Assembly: GCA_033439255.1 (NCBI GenBank)
Contig: CM065881.1
Coordinates: 3,286,001 to 3,350,000, forward strand
From: Hericium rajendrae
Lineage: Eukaryota > Basidiomycota > Agaricomycetes > Russulales > Hericiaceae
DNA length: 64,000 nt
Direction: 5' to 3'
In this document: positions 11,468-23,360 of the stretch, in pieces
Layout: every line of letters begins with the position of its first letter
How positions within the stretch are numbered: position 1 is the stretch's first letter
The notes under the pieces: generated by a model
Database searches by the model: none
The model's input: the letters and a program-made list of their open reading frames with translations, nothing else
What the model was told of the DNA's origin: nothing
Made by a program: the position numbers and the translations under genes

Positions 11468-12184
11468 TCAGCCCTCGTCCATCGTCTCCACCTCCGCCGC
11501 CTTCCACCACGTCAATGGCCCTAATCCTTGCTCCGCGATCGAGCACTATGCATTATTCTTAGTATGCACATTGCAGAAGACCCAAATGGAACCACAGACC
11601 GTAACCGAATATGGCGGGCGCTGCGCCTCCCGCTTCACCTGGACACCCTCCGTGGCCTTCGACGGCCCCGGCTCGTCATCATAGAATTCGTCCTTCTCGA
11701 CGCGCACGCGCACGATCTCGCTCTAGTCGATATACATGCGATCGGAAAGCGGCGAGTCGAGCAGCGCTTGCGCGCTGGTATCTTCCGAGCTTGGGAGCCA
11801 GAGGTGTGTGCGCTCACCGGGATCGCTGGGGAAAGAGTAAGTGCGGAGGAAGTAGGATTAGGGGTGGGACGTACAACGCCGAAGGCTGTGGGAGGCAGAT
11901 GAGCGAGATGAACATGTCGTCGAAGAATCCTATGGAGACTGGAACGGGGATAGTTCAAACGAGAGTTACAGTTCATACAAACGTCACATACGCTGGATCC
12001 CGTTCTCATCGGAGGACTTCACTTTGGCGATGATTTACTTCCGATGCAAAAGGTCGAAACACGGTCATCCTGAATACGACTATCAATAGATCAGTGTTAG
12101 TTTTAACAAAGAGCAAGGACTGCACGTACCCGTGTACCACAGAGAGCCATCTCCATATCTAACCTTCTCCTCGCCCGCTTCTGC
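11468..12184 (-). pseudogene. RPC25 (RNA polymerase III subunit) 3' fragment, copy A
   Basis: Truncated duplicate of the gene at 22200-23114. It begins in exon 2 (KVRYGDGSLWYTG) at the duplication breakpoint, so exon 1 and most of exon 2 are missing. The next exon has one extra base around SEV, shifting the frame. Last-exon residues (CSIAEQGLGP...TMDEG, stop 11470-11468) are preserved. It is fused in frame to the calponin-homology gene remnant at 12185. Confidence 0.85.
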
Positions 12185-14300
12185 GTCCAGAAAGTCATCT
12201 GGCCACTTGCCCTTCCCCAACCTGATCCTCTCCATTTTCTCCTTCTCCTGATCTCGCTCAGGCTCCCTCCCAGCAATAAACACATACCCCTCCTCGACCT
12301 CCTCCGCGACCCGCATCAGATTCACCTCCGCACTCTCGCTCGGCCGCCGCTCACGCAATCGCCGCCCCTCCTCTCCCAACATCAGCACGCTCCCCTCCGC
12401 TTTCCCGAACGACTGCTGTGGACTATACTCCTCCGGGACAAACGACGTCGCCTCCGTCGTCGCCGTCCGCATCGTCCCAAACCGGCCTCCACTCCCACTC
12501 CCACCCCCGCCCCCACCCTCACCACCGCGTCCCCAGAAACTCGAGTGCCCCGTCCCCTCCGTCGCAACACTCGACGCCGTGCTCTGCCGCCCCGGATCGT
12601 CGCCCAAGCTCACCTACATCGATTCCGCGACGGACACGTGCAGACGCAACGGCGAGCGCGGCGGCACAATCGGCGGCACGTCGTCCGCTTCCGCCTCCCC
12701 GTCCGACGGTGCGCCCGCCACCCGCCCATCGCTCGCCGAGCCCTCAGGACTGTCCGCGCGCACAGTCGGCAGAGCAGGCGCGGGCGGGCTCGCGCTCTTG
12801 CGCGGCGCGCCTAGCGCGAGGTTCGGCGTCGATGCGACGCCGCGCTGCGTGCCGTACACGTCGCAGCCCTCTGCCCAGCGCGAGCACGGTGCGCGCGACG
12901 TGCGCGAGCGCGTCGGCGGTGCCCTCGAGGAGGTCGTCGCGCCGGAAGAGCGCGTCCGCGGCGAGCCCGTGTTGCGTGCAAGCGCACGCGTCCGTCCTCG
13001 CGCGCGTCGATGCGCGTAATTGACCCGAGGCGGAGCTTGTTCATCAGGCTGTGGGGGTGCGGGTTAGCGTCAATTTAATCCCCGATGACGACGGCCCGAC
13101 AACGGCGATACTCACTGGCACAACACACTGACACAACACATATACATCCCGCACCGCGTCCCAAAATGCTCTCCTCTCCCGCTCGCCACCCCCGCGTCCG
13201 ATCTTCATCACACGCCCAAGCCCGTCTAGCCTTGCTTCAAGCTCATCAGCTTCTCGCCGACCGAGCGCAAGGTACGCCGCAGGGCGAAGGAGCTCGCGCA
13301 CAAGCAATGCCGCAGCAGACTGGATCGCTACCGCATCGTCAGAGCTGACTGTTAGAGACATAGTTGCGCCATGGGTAGGCGTGACGGAACGCGCGCGGTT
13401 TGGAGACAGGACGGGCGAGAGCGCACGGGGACGCGAGATGCTTGGCGAGGTCGGTGTGATTGGCGACACGGCGCGCGGGCGCTGTGCGTCGACGGAGGCC
13501 CGACGCGGCATGGGCGGCGGCGACGGTGCGTCGATCTAGGGCCGCCGCGGTGCGTCGACAGACCCTCTTCGCGGATTTGGCAGGGGCGACGGCGCGTCGC
13601 GGTCGACGGAGGGACGCCTCTGCGAGTCGATGGAGCCGCGCTGCGCAGACGAGTGCTCTAGCAAGTGCGACGTACTCGCGGACCCCACACCGCGGTACAT
13701 GTGCGCGTCGGTGTCGGCGTGGCGGGCGGGCTGTCAGGTCGACGGGACGAGGATGGTGTGGATGGCATCAGAAGGGAGGGTGTGGACGGCGAGGACGGTA
13801 GTAAGGGTGTTGGGCGAGGCTTACGCTTCGAGGGGGGCGTCGGCGATGATGGCGTCGATGGCGACTGCTGCACCCGCATTGTGGACCCCGATGCGCGAAG
13901 CGGCGTGAGCGGTGCGGGCCCGCTGATGACAAGCTTATCTGTGCTCCGACCTGCCGCGCCTGCGAACTTCGAGTGCTCTGGCGAGACAAGGGTGATGCTG
14001 GACCCGTTGACATTCGACGTCAGACCGGCAAAAGGCTGCGAAGTACTTGGGGGAGGGCAGCGCTTGTGAAGACAGGTGCAGTGCGGGGGAGGACATCGAT
14101 GCACCGCGGAGCGACGGGGCGCGGAAGGGTGTGAAGCCGCCGGGAAGATCGTCCTCCTCCTCTCGATCTGCTGCGGTCAGCATGCAGGTCAGCCAGAACG
14201 AAGGAACGACGGAAGAGAAAGAAAGAGAGAAAGCGAGCGAGTAAAACAGTCCCGCACGACGACGGCGAGACCAGGAGCTGGTTGGCGCCGCCATCACTCG
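12185..14300 (-). pseudogene. Calponin-homology-domain protein gene, truncated and frameshifted
   Basis: A Ser/Pro-rich N-terminal region (about 14190-13200) is followed by a helical segment (AAALLVRELLRPAAYL) and a calponin-homology-like core: WDAVRDVYVLC, then an intron from about 13123 to 13047, then LMNKLRLGSITRIDAREDG. Next come HGLAADALFRRDDLLEGTADAL and RTVLALGRG in another frame, with a gap where the family normally has about ten residues. At least two or three frame changes break the gene. The last part (12613-12185) is open, ends GKWPDDFLDA and is cut by the duplication breakpoint. In fungi such CH proteins are often cytoskeletal or Rho-GEF-like, but no GEF domain is visible. The family call rests on the LMNKL region; the start near 14300 is a guess. 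Confidence 0.5.
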
Positions 14301-16297
14301 CCTGGCAAAAGGAAGCAACTCCCGTCGCGGTCTTACCGGCTTTCTGTCTCATTTCGTCATTCTGTCCGCAATTTCAAACGTCTGGTTTATTTCATCTGCC
14401 TCGGCTGTGATCTACCCTCGTCGCGTTCAAGCATTGGCCCAATCCAAGGTGAACGGATCACCCAAATATCTACGCAGCACACCGCAGACCCGTCGCGTGT
14501 GCGTACCGGCTTCGGAATCACACAACGAACACGAGTACCATCTATCGCCGATACAGCTTCTTCCATGCAACCACGCACCCGATAGTACCTGACACGCCCC
14601 GCGTCTTCGAAGTCTCCGTCCTGCATACAAAGACGTGCGCAATGACCTACTTTACCCCGCGGGCGTCTCCCGACTCCCGACCGCGGACCGCGCGAGCAAG
14701 CAACCCGTTTCTGCATCCGCCCCGTGGCGCCTACGCATCAGAGAACGCCCGATCCGCGTCGGTGCCTGTACCTCACCCAGAACAACATGAGCACAACACA
14801 ACACCCTTCAATCTTGCCCACACAACACACTCACTTGCTCGCCGTTCAATACAATGTGCTGTCCCTGCTCCTATGGGGCCGAACGGCTATTGGCTAGTCG
14901 GCTCCACGGCCACACGGGCATGCTGGTGAGGATCATCGATCCAGATGCTTGCAGGCAGACCCATGACGTCCCAGGCATCCGCTGACACAGTGGCGTCCGC
15001 ACTGACGTAGCGCCGTCTCCAACAGTGCCGTAAATCGATGTCCCACCGACGACAACACTTGCCTCTCCCGTCCTGTCAGCCGACGCGCACCAATATCAGA
15101 GACGGAGTCGAGTCGTACACACCAATATTGAGCTCATGCAGTACGTTACCCACCAGCCTCCCACGATGGCCTACTGTACTTGCACTATCAGCACGGCACC
15201 GCCTCCCAAGAAGCCTGATGACCGCGATAGCAGGCCCAGCGGCCCATACTCGGAGCGCGTGACCGCGCTTCCCAGCCCCCCGCCACGCCCGGATTCTCAC
15301 TGCAAAGTCTGCCTCACACAGGTTTAGCATAGCATTCGTGTGTGACAGACAGGGGCCTTCGCCGAACCTTCGCGGACGCAGACGCCAGACAGCGCGCGCC
15401 TGCCGCAAACGCGCTCCTCGCGTCGAGTTCTGCGCGCCGCGAGAGCACGTTTCTCGTGCGGCGGCGAGGCGAGGCGACGAGCGGCGCGTGATCGTGCGCA
15501 TTGCACGTTAGTGGGGAGGTCTGTGCGCGAGTGGCGGGGTCTGCGAGGAGAGAACGCTAAGAGTGGAAACAGACGCGAGGCTTGGAAGAGAAAGGACGAT
15601 CCGGAGGAGCGGGCTTCGTGGGTGTGGGCGGTTCTCGTCGCATCCTAGGCCCGAATGAAGGATCAATGCGGCGTGCATCGTGAGTGGTGCATACAATCGC
15701 ACGACGGGTCCACGGATATCGTGAGTAGGGCGTTGATCAGATGATGGGCCGATATGCCGCTGCGTTGTATGCGACCGTCGTGATCGCGGGAGCGCACGTT
15801 GGCGGCGAAGGCAAGGGAGCGCATGGCGATCAAACGAGGTCCATAAGATTCCGTGGCATTGTCGGGCCGGGCATGGTTGACGTGGCTTCGAAGAAATCTG
15901 CATGCGAAGGGATAGGGAACGATGCGAACTGAGGTGCAGTGAGGGCGTACTCATTGGGATGCTATAATAATCCTGGCACCATGGTACGAGAGCGAACAGG
16001 ACGGAGGGGTGCAAATGATCTGTAACAGATGGTCATCGATGTACGCTTTCAATGGACCTATCAGAGGCATTGAGGGGAGGAATCATGGCTTGTCTTGGCA
16101 CCTGCTCACTTCCAAAAGCTGCTACTTGGATGCTGTACGCGGCGTATATGCGCATGGCATGGACGTCACTGTAGAGAACAGTAGCTATGGAGACATACCT
16201 TGGCAAGTCTCTAGTAGAAACGAAGTTAGAACACGAGAGATGCTGCAGTGACAGTTCGAAACACGCGCATACACACGCACCAGGAGAGGGTTTCCGG
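14301..16297. other. GC-rich intergenic stretch, no supported gene
   Basis: Open frames here (such as 14642-14929 + and 15501-15076 -) are GC-driven, have no recognisable motifs and show no convincing splice pattern. A decayed gene could lie on the - strand near 14900-15500, but I cannot support one. Confidence 0.5.
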
Positions 16298-16473
16298 AAC
16301 GAAACGACTCTGAGAAATCGAAGAGACTTTCGGCGCTTGTCTTCCTCCCTCACACCACCGTCAACAAGCGCAAATACTGTATCGTAGCACTTATCTCCCA
16401 TCGTATCTCCCTAGGATCACTCGTCTTGCGAGATTCGATATATTCGCTCATCGTTGCCAACATCGAACGCATC
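16298..16473 (+). promoter_or_regulatory. Conserved upstream region of DUF6535 copy B
   Basis: Blocks shared with the region upstream of copy C (28356-28535, - strand) include TCGAAGAGAC, CGGCGCTTG, ATCAACAAGC-like sequence, GGATCACTCG and CATTCGCTCATCGTTGCC-like sequence close to the ATG. This is likely the shared promoter and 5' UTR. No clear TATA box was found. Confidence 0.5.
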
Positions 16474-19400
16474 ATGTCTACCAGCGAAGCTGACAATCCC
16501 GGTCCAAGTGCATCTTCCCTCATTCCTACTCATACATTCTGCTGATCCTCATGATAAAGGCGGGCTCGATGCAGGGCCTCCTCAAGACACCTCAGCCGAC
16601 GAACGAGTTGTGTGTGATAGCGAGATCGACGGCGGGCGCCATGCAGGGTTTCTTCAAGACACCTCATCCGAGAGCGAGATCGATGGCGGGCGCCGTGCAG
16701 GGCTTCCTCAAGACACCTCATCCGATAGCGAGATCGACGGCGAACCAATTCCGACCATATCAGAGACACATGCAAACAAGAGGAAGAAAGGGCGATATTT
16801 CGGTATGCCAAAGAATCGTTCGGCCCCGGGTATGTTCTCGTATTTTCCTGATCATATAGTTTATGCTGATGCTATGATTGAAGTATATCTGCGGCCTGAC
16901 GACTACGAACAGAAGTATCCTCCTGATGATATCGAGGAGGCTCTTGGTCCGAATGCTCGTGTCTGGCGCGTGTACCTTGACGAAGCACAAGCCTTCGACA
17001 GCAATATGATCGAGGGCTGGAAGGACACGATCGATGTCCTCCTCGTCTTCGTGAGTCATTGTTGTTACTATTGCTCATACAATTAATCATATTTTGCTAT
17101 CGTGCAGGCTGGTTTGTTCTCGGCTGTCGTGACTACCTTCGTCGTACAGACTTCACAGAACTTGCAGCCCAACTACTCTGAAGTCTCTGCCCTGTTGCTC
17201 TCGGAGCTTGTTGGCTTGCAACGTGCAATGGCTGAAGGGCGACTGCCTGCCTCTGGTCCAGCATCTTCTCAGAATGCAACATCTTTTGTGGCACAAAAAT
17301 CTGATCAATGGATCAATGGACTCTGGTTTACTAGTCTGGCCCTGAGCTTGGCCACTGCTCTGATGTCTGTGCTGGTGAAGCAATGGCTTCAATATTATAT
17401 GATGTCAGTCTCTGGGACTAGTCAGGAGCAGGTGCATGTTCGACAGTTCCGATATACTGGCATGAAACTATGGCATGTTGAAGGCATTATTGGGTGCCTG
17501 CCAGTCTTGATGCATCTTGCTCTTATGCTATTTTATATTGGACTAGTAATCTTGGTCATACAACTAAACAAGGGTGTTGCAATTGCTGTTGCCATTGTTG
17601 CAGGGCTGGCATATATTGGATACTTTGCCACAAATATATGGGCTGTGATTGATATGCAATGCCCTTATAAAACACCATTGTCTAACTTTTCAAGATTATT
17701 ATTGGAAATGATAAGGCCTGATATATATAGGATATGGCTAAAATTGCAAATGATCTATCCATATATTTACAGACAAGAACATGGTATATATTCAAATAAA
17801 GCTGTTTCTGTAACTCTTTTAGAAGAAAAATTTGTACAAATGCATGAAAATTTATTTATTGAGAAAAATATCATGCAAAAGATGACTAAAACTCTTGATA
17901 TAGATGCACTAGTCTGGCTGAGTACAATATCATCTAATCTCTCAATCTCAAGAATTGTCTATTATTCACTAGGAGCATTAGATCTTGATAAGCATAATGC
18001 TATTACCTTGCTGTCACAACCAACAATTAAACATTTTTATTCTAATGATGTTCCTAAAATTCTCAAAAATGACAATTCAAGTTCACATGAAGTTTATAAT
18101 ATATTTTGGGCTGATATGATGAACTTTGCAACACATTCAAAGTATAAAAAGACAGCAGGAGACATTATGAAAAATGATCGACTACAATATCCAATTAATA
18201 AAACAAATTATGATAATTATAAAAATATATTGAACTTGTTTTCTTTTTCTTATTCTCCTTCTAAATATGAAACAACAATATATTTTTGTGATTCAAATGA
18301 TAAAATTTTATTAGCATTTGAAAAGATATTACAGAAATCAACTACTCAAGATTGGTTATGGAAAAGAGCCTTACACATTATAACTCATATTTTACAGCTT
18401 CAGAATTTACAATTATCTGAATTGGTTCATGTTGGTCTTTTATCTCTTAAGTCTGAACACATTTGGAAGAATAATAAGGTTGAATTAACTGCTAGATCAG
18501 CTATTATTTTAGAAAATCTATATTTTTTGTTAAAACCTAGTTTTTTTAGTCGCAAGCCCATCTGTGCTCAGTACTATATTATCTACTGATAAAAATATGA
18601 CCAAAGCAAAAATCTTTCTTTTATATTTTGAAAATATTGACAAATGGATTGATTATATTTCAGAAGCAGATATTGATCTTCTTATTAGTATTTGGTTAGA
18701 TTATTGGCTATATAAATTTCATCTATTTCATCGATCTGAAATATATTTAGAGCAGTCTATTAGACTGCTCAATTGTGGCAAACTTTATAAAAAACTGACA
18801 CAGTCTAAGATAAAAGAGATCATAATAGAAGCTATTCCTTATATTTTGTTTATAAGTAAAACTAGTAGTTCTAGCACAATATTTGCATCTTTAAATGAAA
18901 GCTTTTTATATGCACTTTGTAATGTAGAAGAGGAGATATTTACTAATATAGAATATTGTGAAGCATGTTTACACATTTTAAATTATAGTGCTAAATTTGA
19001 TTTCTGGTACAATCATGGCATTATGACTGTTATCTTACATATGCCAGTACATGAAAGACTATGGAAGCCTATGAATCATTTTGTCTCTTGTCTTTATAAG
19101 CAAGTCTCATATAACCCATCAGAAGAATTTTTAGATTGGTACTGTAAATTATTTTTAAAGCATTTAAATAAGCATACTAATCCTCATATAATATATGATT
19201 CAAAACTCCTTGAGTTGATGGATCATTCTTTGGAGCAACCAATTTGGACAAAATTTCTTGCATCTGTTATTAAAGAGTTTAATGAAACACCATATCAAGA
19301 AAGATATAAAACTATGCCTAGTTGCTCTGGTAGCAATCATTCATACTTTGATCAACTAATATATTTGAGTCAGATGAAGAGGAGACTCAATGTAAGCTCA

Positions 19401-19720
19401 ATAGACAACAGATTTATACTTTATGCATATATAAGTGGTGCAGAGATTGAAGAACTAAAGTAAGTTTCATTTTTTATTTCTTATATAGACAGTTGATATT
19501 GACTTGGCACATTTTAAGATTTCTAGATGAGTCACAATATGCACCATACTCTTTTATCTTTGAGTTTAAACATATATGCTTCTTTAAGAGTGAAGATGAA
19601 TCAAGTCATAGTCAGGGACCCAAGCCTCAATCTGTTAGTCTTGCATTCAAAGCTATACAGAAGGCTTTTACGATTGGTAGAAATTCAAATCAGATGGAAG
19701 ATACACAATCAGCAGTGTAG
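16474..19720 (+). CDS. DUF6535 family membrane protein, copy B (one frameshift)
   Basis: Five exons: 16474-16507, 16560-16829, 16884-17050, 17108-19459, 19519-19720. The start ATG (MSTSEADNPGPS) matches copy C (MPNSEEAAGPGPS). Exon 2 encodes an acidic segment with three tandem ~20-residue repeats (QDTSSDSEIDG). Exon 3 and the start of exon 4 encode the DUF6535 domain (VYLDEAQ, then AGLFSAVVTTF) with about four membrane segments. The remaining ~650 residues are Asn/Lys/Ile-rich, soluble-looking and encoded by very AT-rich DNA. A run of seven Ts at 18541-18547 (six in copy A) shifts the frame; without it the exons sum to whole codons. It may be a real mutation or a sequencing error. The family is common in Agaricomycetes and its function is unknown. 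Confidence 0.85.
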
Positions 19721-22700
19721 TTTGTGCTAGGCTAAGTACTGATTGCTTGTTTTAAATGTATTGAAATTATCATAGAATCAAATTGTTACTCAGAAATGTA
19801 GTCATATTGTACATATACCAATAACAGAAATTGATGCTCAGAAGTGTCACCTTGACAGTGCAGCCCTTCATGAACTCAAAAAGTCATGGTGATTGCCTTC
19901 ATTCATTTGATTGAACATAGAGCTCTGAGCAGGATGTAGTGAGCAAGTACTGAAGACAATATATGCAAGGGTAAATCCCATGGGAAGATCCTAGCCTTCC
20001 TCTTCCTCTTCCTCATTCTCCTCTTCCTCCTCTTCCTCCTCCAGCTCCGAGGGCCACTCCTCCTCACCTTCCTCCTCCTCCTGCCCCTCCCACTTCCGCT
20101 TCACACCAACATCAACCCCCGCCTTCGCCGCCTCCCCATCCGCCAACACCACACATGTCAACCGGCTCCCCTTCGTATCGTACACCGCCACCGGTTCAAT
20201 CTCCACCACCGCACCTTCTGTCGGCACGGCGAACAGATCATACACATGCATCGTCCCATCTGACGACACACTCGCGAGAATCGTCGTCGCGGGCCGTGCA
20301 GGCGTCGGCAGCGCGATGCGCAGCGTCGAGAGCGCCTTTACCCTACACATCCCAAGGAAAGTAAGAAGCACATAAAAGCACGGAGAGGAGGAAGCGCACC
20401 GGTTGCCGTGCCCGATAAAGTGCGCACGGAGTGGCGGCGGCACGGCCGCATCGCCGTCGCGCAGCGCGCTCACGTCGTACGCGGCGGTCTTGCCGTCCTC
20501 GCCCGCGACGAGCATGAGCTCCGCGCCGCCCTGCGCGACGAAGGCGACGTCGTGGATGCGCGCGGAGTGGGTCAGCGTTTGGAGGAGCGCGAGGTCCTGT
20601 GTGACGAGACGTAAGTCGCGGGTGAGGTAGACTAGGGACGGAGGGGGCGTACGGTTGTGTAGAGGTCGATTGTTTTTTGATGTTGGACCATGAGCAGCGT
20701 GCCGTCTGTTGACCACCGCACGAGCTCGCCTTCTGCGGAAAGTAAGAGTGATTAGCACTCTGATATGTACTCGTAACGTATTTCAGAACGATGACCCCGC
20801 GTGATGTTCTGCCTGCAACGCGTCGAGATGACGCATATAGTCCCAAGGCAAATCTCACCGAATCCCACCGCCTCGCGGATCTGTTTGAATTCCGGGCCGC
20901 GCAAGACACGGCGAATACCCATAGTGCCATCCTCAATGGTCACTACTGCACGCGAAGCCCATCGTTCTGAGACGCGAGACAAGAAGACACGTACCGAAAC
21001 CGAGACGCATACTCGCGCCGCCACGGCCGCGCATGAGGTCCCACATGCGCATCGTGCGGTCCTTGCCGACGCTGAGCGCGACCTTGCCGGACGGGTGCAC
21101 GGCGACGGAGTTGACGCGGCCCTTGTGGCCCTTCAAAGATCGCAGGACAGCCCAATCCCGAGTGCGGAAGAGCGCGAGGGTGCCGTCTTCGGATGCGGAG
21201 AGCAGGTGCGAGCGTGTCGGGAAAACGAGGTGCGTAATTGAGCCTGACGCAATCGCGCGTGAGGTTTTTACGGGGGAAGTTGAACGGGAGAAACGTACCT
21301 TCGTGGTGCATGAGGCCGCCGACCTCTTTCCGCCGGCGGAGGTCCCAGACTTTGATGATCTCGTCTGCACTGCCTGTCGCGAGCCACTTTCCGCCCTCCG
21401 GCGAGGCCGCGACGGCCTTGACGCACGACACATGCGCGGGGAAGATGAAGAGCGGCTTCAGTGTGAACTCGAGATCGTCCGAGACGGTGCCCTCGAGGCC
21501 ATAAAGCAGTTTTTCATACGAGCCTGCCATGATCTTGAACGTCGACGGGAGTTTTGATGGATCCTCCGCTTTGGGGGCTTTGGGGGCCTTTTCTTTCACG
21601 ACTTTTGGTGGGGGCGTCGCAGCGCGTTCCTTGCCCTTCGCGGATGCTGCATTTTTTGCCTTCTTCGGGGGCGGCGGCGACTTCAGCTTTGGCTTCTGAC
21701 GTTTTGATGGCTCGTCATTGTGGATTTTCGGTTTCTTTTGAATGTGTTCCGAGGGCTTTTCGGATTTTGCAGGGGGAGGCCGGGATTTGTTGGAAGATTT
21801 GGGAGGCATGAGGAGGACGTCGAGATAAGTATTGCCCCGAACTTGTGGTTAGGGCTTCCTTAGAGGCTCTTGCATAACATCCGCAAACAACGCTCGTCCA
21901 GTGAATCCCCAGTCGAGTTCGTCGCGTCGATAACTTGCTGAGGACGAGCAACTCTACGTTCAACCGCACCCATCGCACAGGGTGAATGAGGTCTTATGAT
22001 GACAATGACCTCGATATTGAGTCAGCCTCAAAAGTGCATGCAGTATAGATTCTTCATGGTGCTACATAATGGAATTACTGAAGTGAACAGTGCGGGGTAC
22101 AGTCATAGCAATAAATCAGACTCGAATCGCCTGCTCCAGACACCCCAGTGAACAGGATGCCTTAGACAGGCTCATGAACTCACGGAGACGAATCGGCCAT
22201 CAGCCTTCGTCCATCGTCTCCACCTCCGCCGCCTTCCACCACGCCAACGGGCCCAACCCCTGCTCCCCGATCGAGCACTATGCATTACTGTTAGTATTCA
22301 GCAGAAGACCCAGATGGAAGCACAAACCGTGATTGAATACGGCGGGCGCCGCGCCTCTCGCTTCACCTGGACACCCTCCGTGGCCTTTGGCGGCCCCGGC
22401 TCGTCATCATAGAATTCGTCCCGCTCGACGCGTACGCGCACGATCTCGCTCTGGTCGATATACATGCGATCGGAAAGCGGCGAGTCGAGCAGCGCGTGCG
22501 CGCTGGTCTCTTCCGAGCTTGGGAGCCAGAAGTGTGCGCGCTCATTGGGGTCGCTGAGAGGAAAGGGTGAGTGGAGCATGAAGGAGGCTGTGGATGGGAC
22601 GTACAAGGCAGAGGGCTGTGGGAGGTAGATGAGCGGGATGAACATGTCGTCGAAGAATCCTACGGAGACTGGAAGAGGGATGGTTCAGACGAGGGTTACA

Positions 22701-22913
22701 GGTCGTAGAAATATCACATACGCTGGATCCCGTTCTCGTCGGAGGACTTCACTTTAGCAATGATAACTTCCGAGGCAAAAGGTCGAAACACGGTCATCCT
22801 GAATACGACTATCAATAGATCAGTGTTAGCTTCAACAAAGAGCAAGGATTGCACGTACCCGTGTACCACAAGAAGCCATCTCCATATCTGACCTTTCCCT
22901 CGCCCGCTTCTGC
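17834..22913. repeat. Segmental duplication, unit B (intact copy)
   Basis: Counterpart of unit A (1-12184). It contains the 3' part of DUF6535 copy B, all of MAK11 copy B and RPC25 up to the middle of exon 2. Similarity to unit A may extend left of 17834, because unit A is cut by the window edge. Confidence 0.9.
19991..21809 (-). CDS. MAK11: MAK11/PAK1IP1-like WD40 protein (60S ribosome assembly)
   Basis: Six exons on -: 21809-21299, 21243-20995, 20945-20859, 20732-20653, 20596-20400, 20342-19991, giving 491 aa in consistent phase. Order: a basic Lys/Pro-rich N-terminus (about residues 1-90, likely nucleolar targeting); WD40 repeats with typical ends (SADEIIKVWDL, SEDGTLALF, KDRTMRMWDL, SSDGTMHVYDL); and a C-terminal tail almost wholly of Glu. 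MAK11 is known in yeast as an essential nucleolar factor for 60S subunit maturation that acts with RLP24; the human homologue is PAK1IP1. It is the undamaged copy of the pair and so probably the functional one. It is convergent with DUF6535 copy B (270 bp apart) and followed upstream by RPC25 on the same strand. Confidence 0.9.
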
Positions 22914-23114
22914 TATGTCGAATACGCAGACGCACAGACCGACATCATGCAGGACGCGGTTGGCGTACTTTTTGTTGAGCTCGTTGATGAGTGCCTGTTC
23001 TGGTGGGACACCGAATCGCGACGGGTGTATTGGTATGGTGTCCTGGACTCGAATTTATACATGATAATACCGCCACGACAAAGATCCTACCTTGATGATG
23101 GACAAGACGAACAT
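22200..23114 (-). CDS. RPC25: DNA-directed RNA polymerase III subunit RPC25 (RPC8)
   Basis: Six exons on -: 23114-23091, 23042-22859, 22808-22722, 22668-22605, 22553-22328, 22277-22200, giving 220 aa with consistent phase. The N-terminus MFVLSIIKDTIPIHPS and the following residues (LNKKYANRVLHDVGLC, FRPFASEVIIAKV) match the Rpb7-like N-terminal domain. VGFFDDMFIP, PNERAHFW and DEFYDDEPGPPK belong to the S1/OB part of Rpc25. The protein pairs with Rpc17 in the Pol III stalk that contacts initiation factors. The first exon encodes only eight residues. It is divergently arranged with the carrier gene at 23361 (246 bp between start codons). This is the intact copy; a truncated one lies at 11468-12184. 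Confidence 0.93.
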
Positions 23115-23360
23115 ACCTTCGAGACGCAAGAACAGAAAAGCAGCTCAAACCGGAGATGATCATTGGAGGAAGATCAAAGTTATCTTATCTACATTGTCAC
23201 GTGGTATTTCTATCTCAGAAATTTCGGCTTGCCGAACGTCGGTCGTCAGAGCTCTTCTCAGTCCGTCACCGTGTCCGACGTGGTCTTTTCATTTGCTCGT
23301 CGTCCTCGCCGTCGCCAGGCCAATTTCGGTGGATACCAGGAGCATTGAAGCGACGAAGAC
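23115..23360. promoter_or_regulatory. Shared divergent promoter, RPC25 and mitochondrial carrier
   Basis: The 246 bp between two start codons on opposite strands must hold both promoters and 5' UTRs. No clear TATA box was found. No long open frame here looks coding. Confidence 0.6.

Larger units (their letters stand above)
1..12184. repeat. Segmental duplication, unit A (degenerate copy)
   Basis: Matches unit B (about 17834-22913) in the same order and orientation: DUF6535 gene on +, then MAK11 and RPC25 on -. The match is near-identical; I count about 4 differences across the 202 bp last exon of the DUF6535 gene. Base 1 aligns with base 17834, so the left end lies outside the window. The right end is sharp: sequence agrees up to 12184 (22913 in unit B), inside RPC25 exon 2, then diverges completely. 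Without the LTR element and one target repeat, unit A is about 5080 bp, like unit B. Unit A carries the damage (frameshifts, truncation, insertion), so it looks like the derived copy. Confidence 0.9.

Noticed and set aside
14642-15501. Small open frames on both strands that could be short genes
   Set aside because: No motif, no signal peptide, Arg/Pro/Ala bias from GC content, no copy elsewhere in the window.
20967-20994. A 28 bp MAK11 intron ending at CGTCTCAG
   Set aside because: Too short; the 49 bp alternative ending GTGCAG keeps frame and the WD40 continuation (VVTIEDGTMGI).
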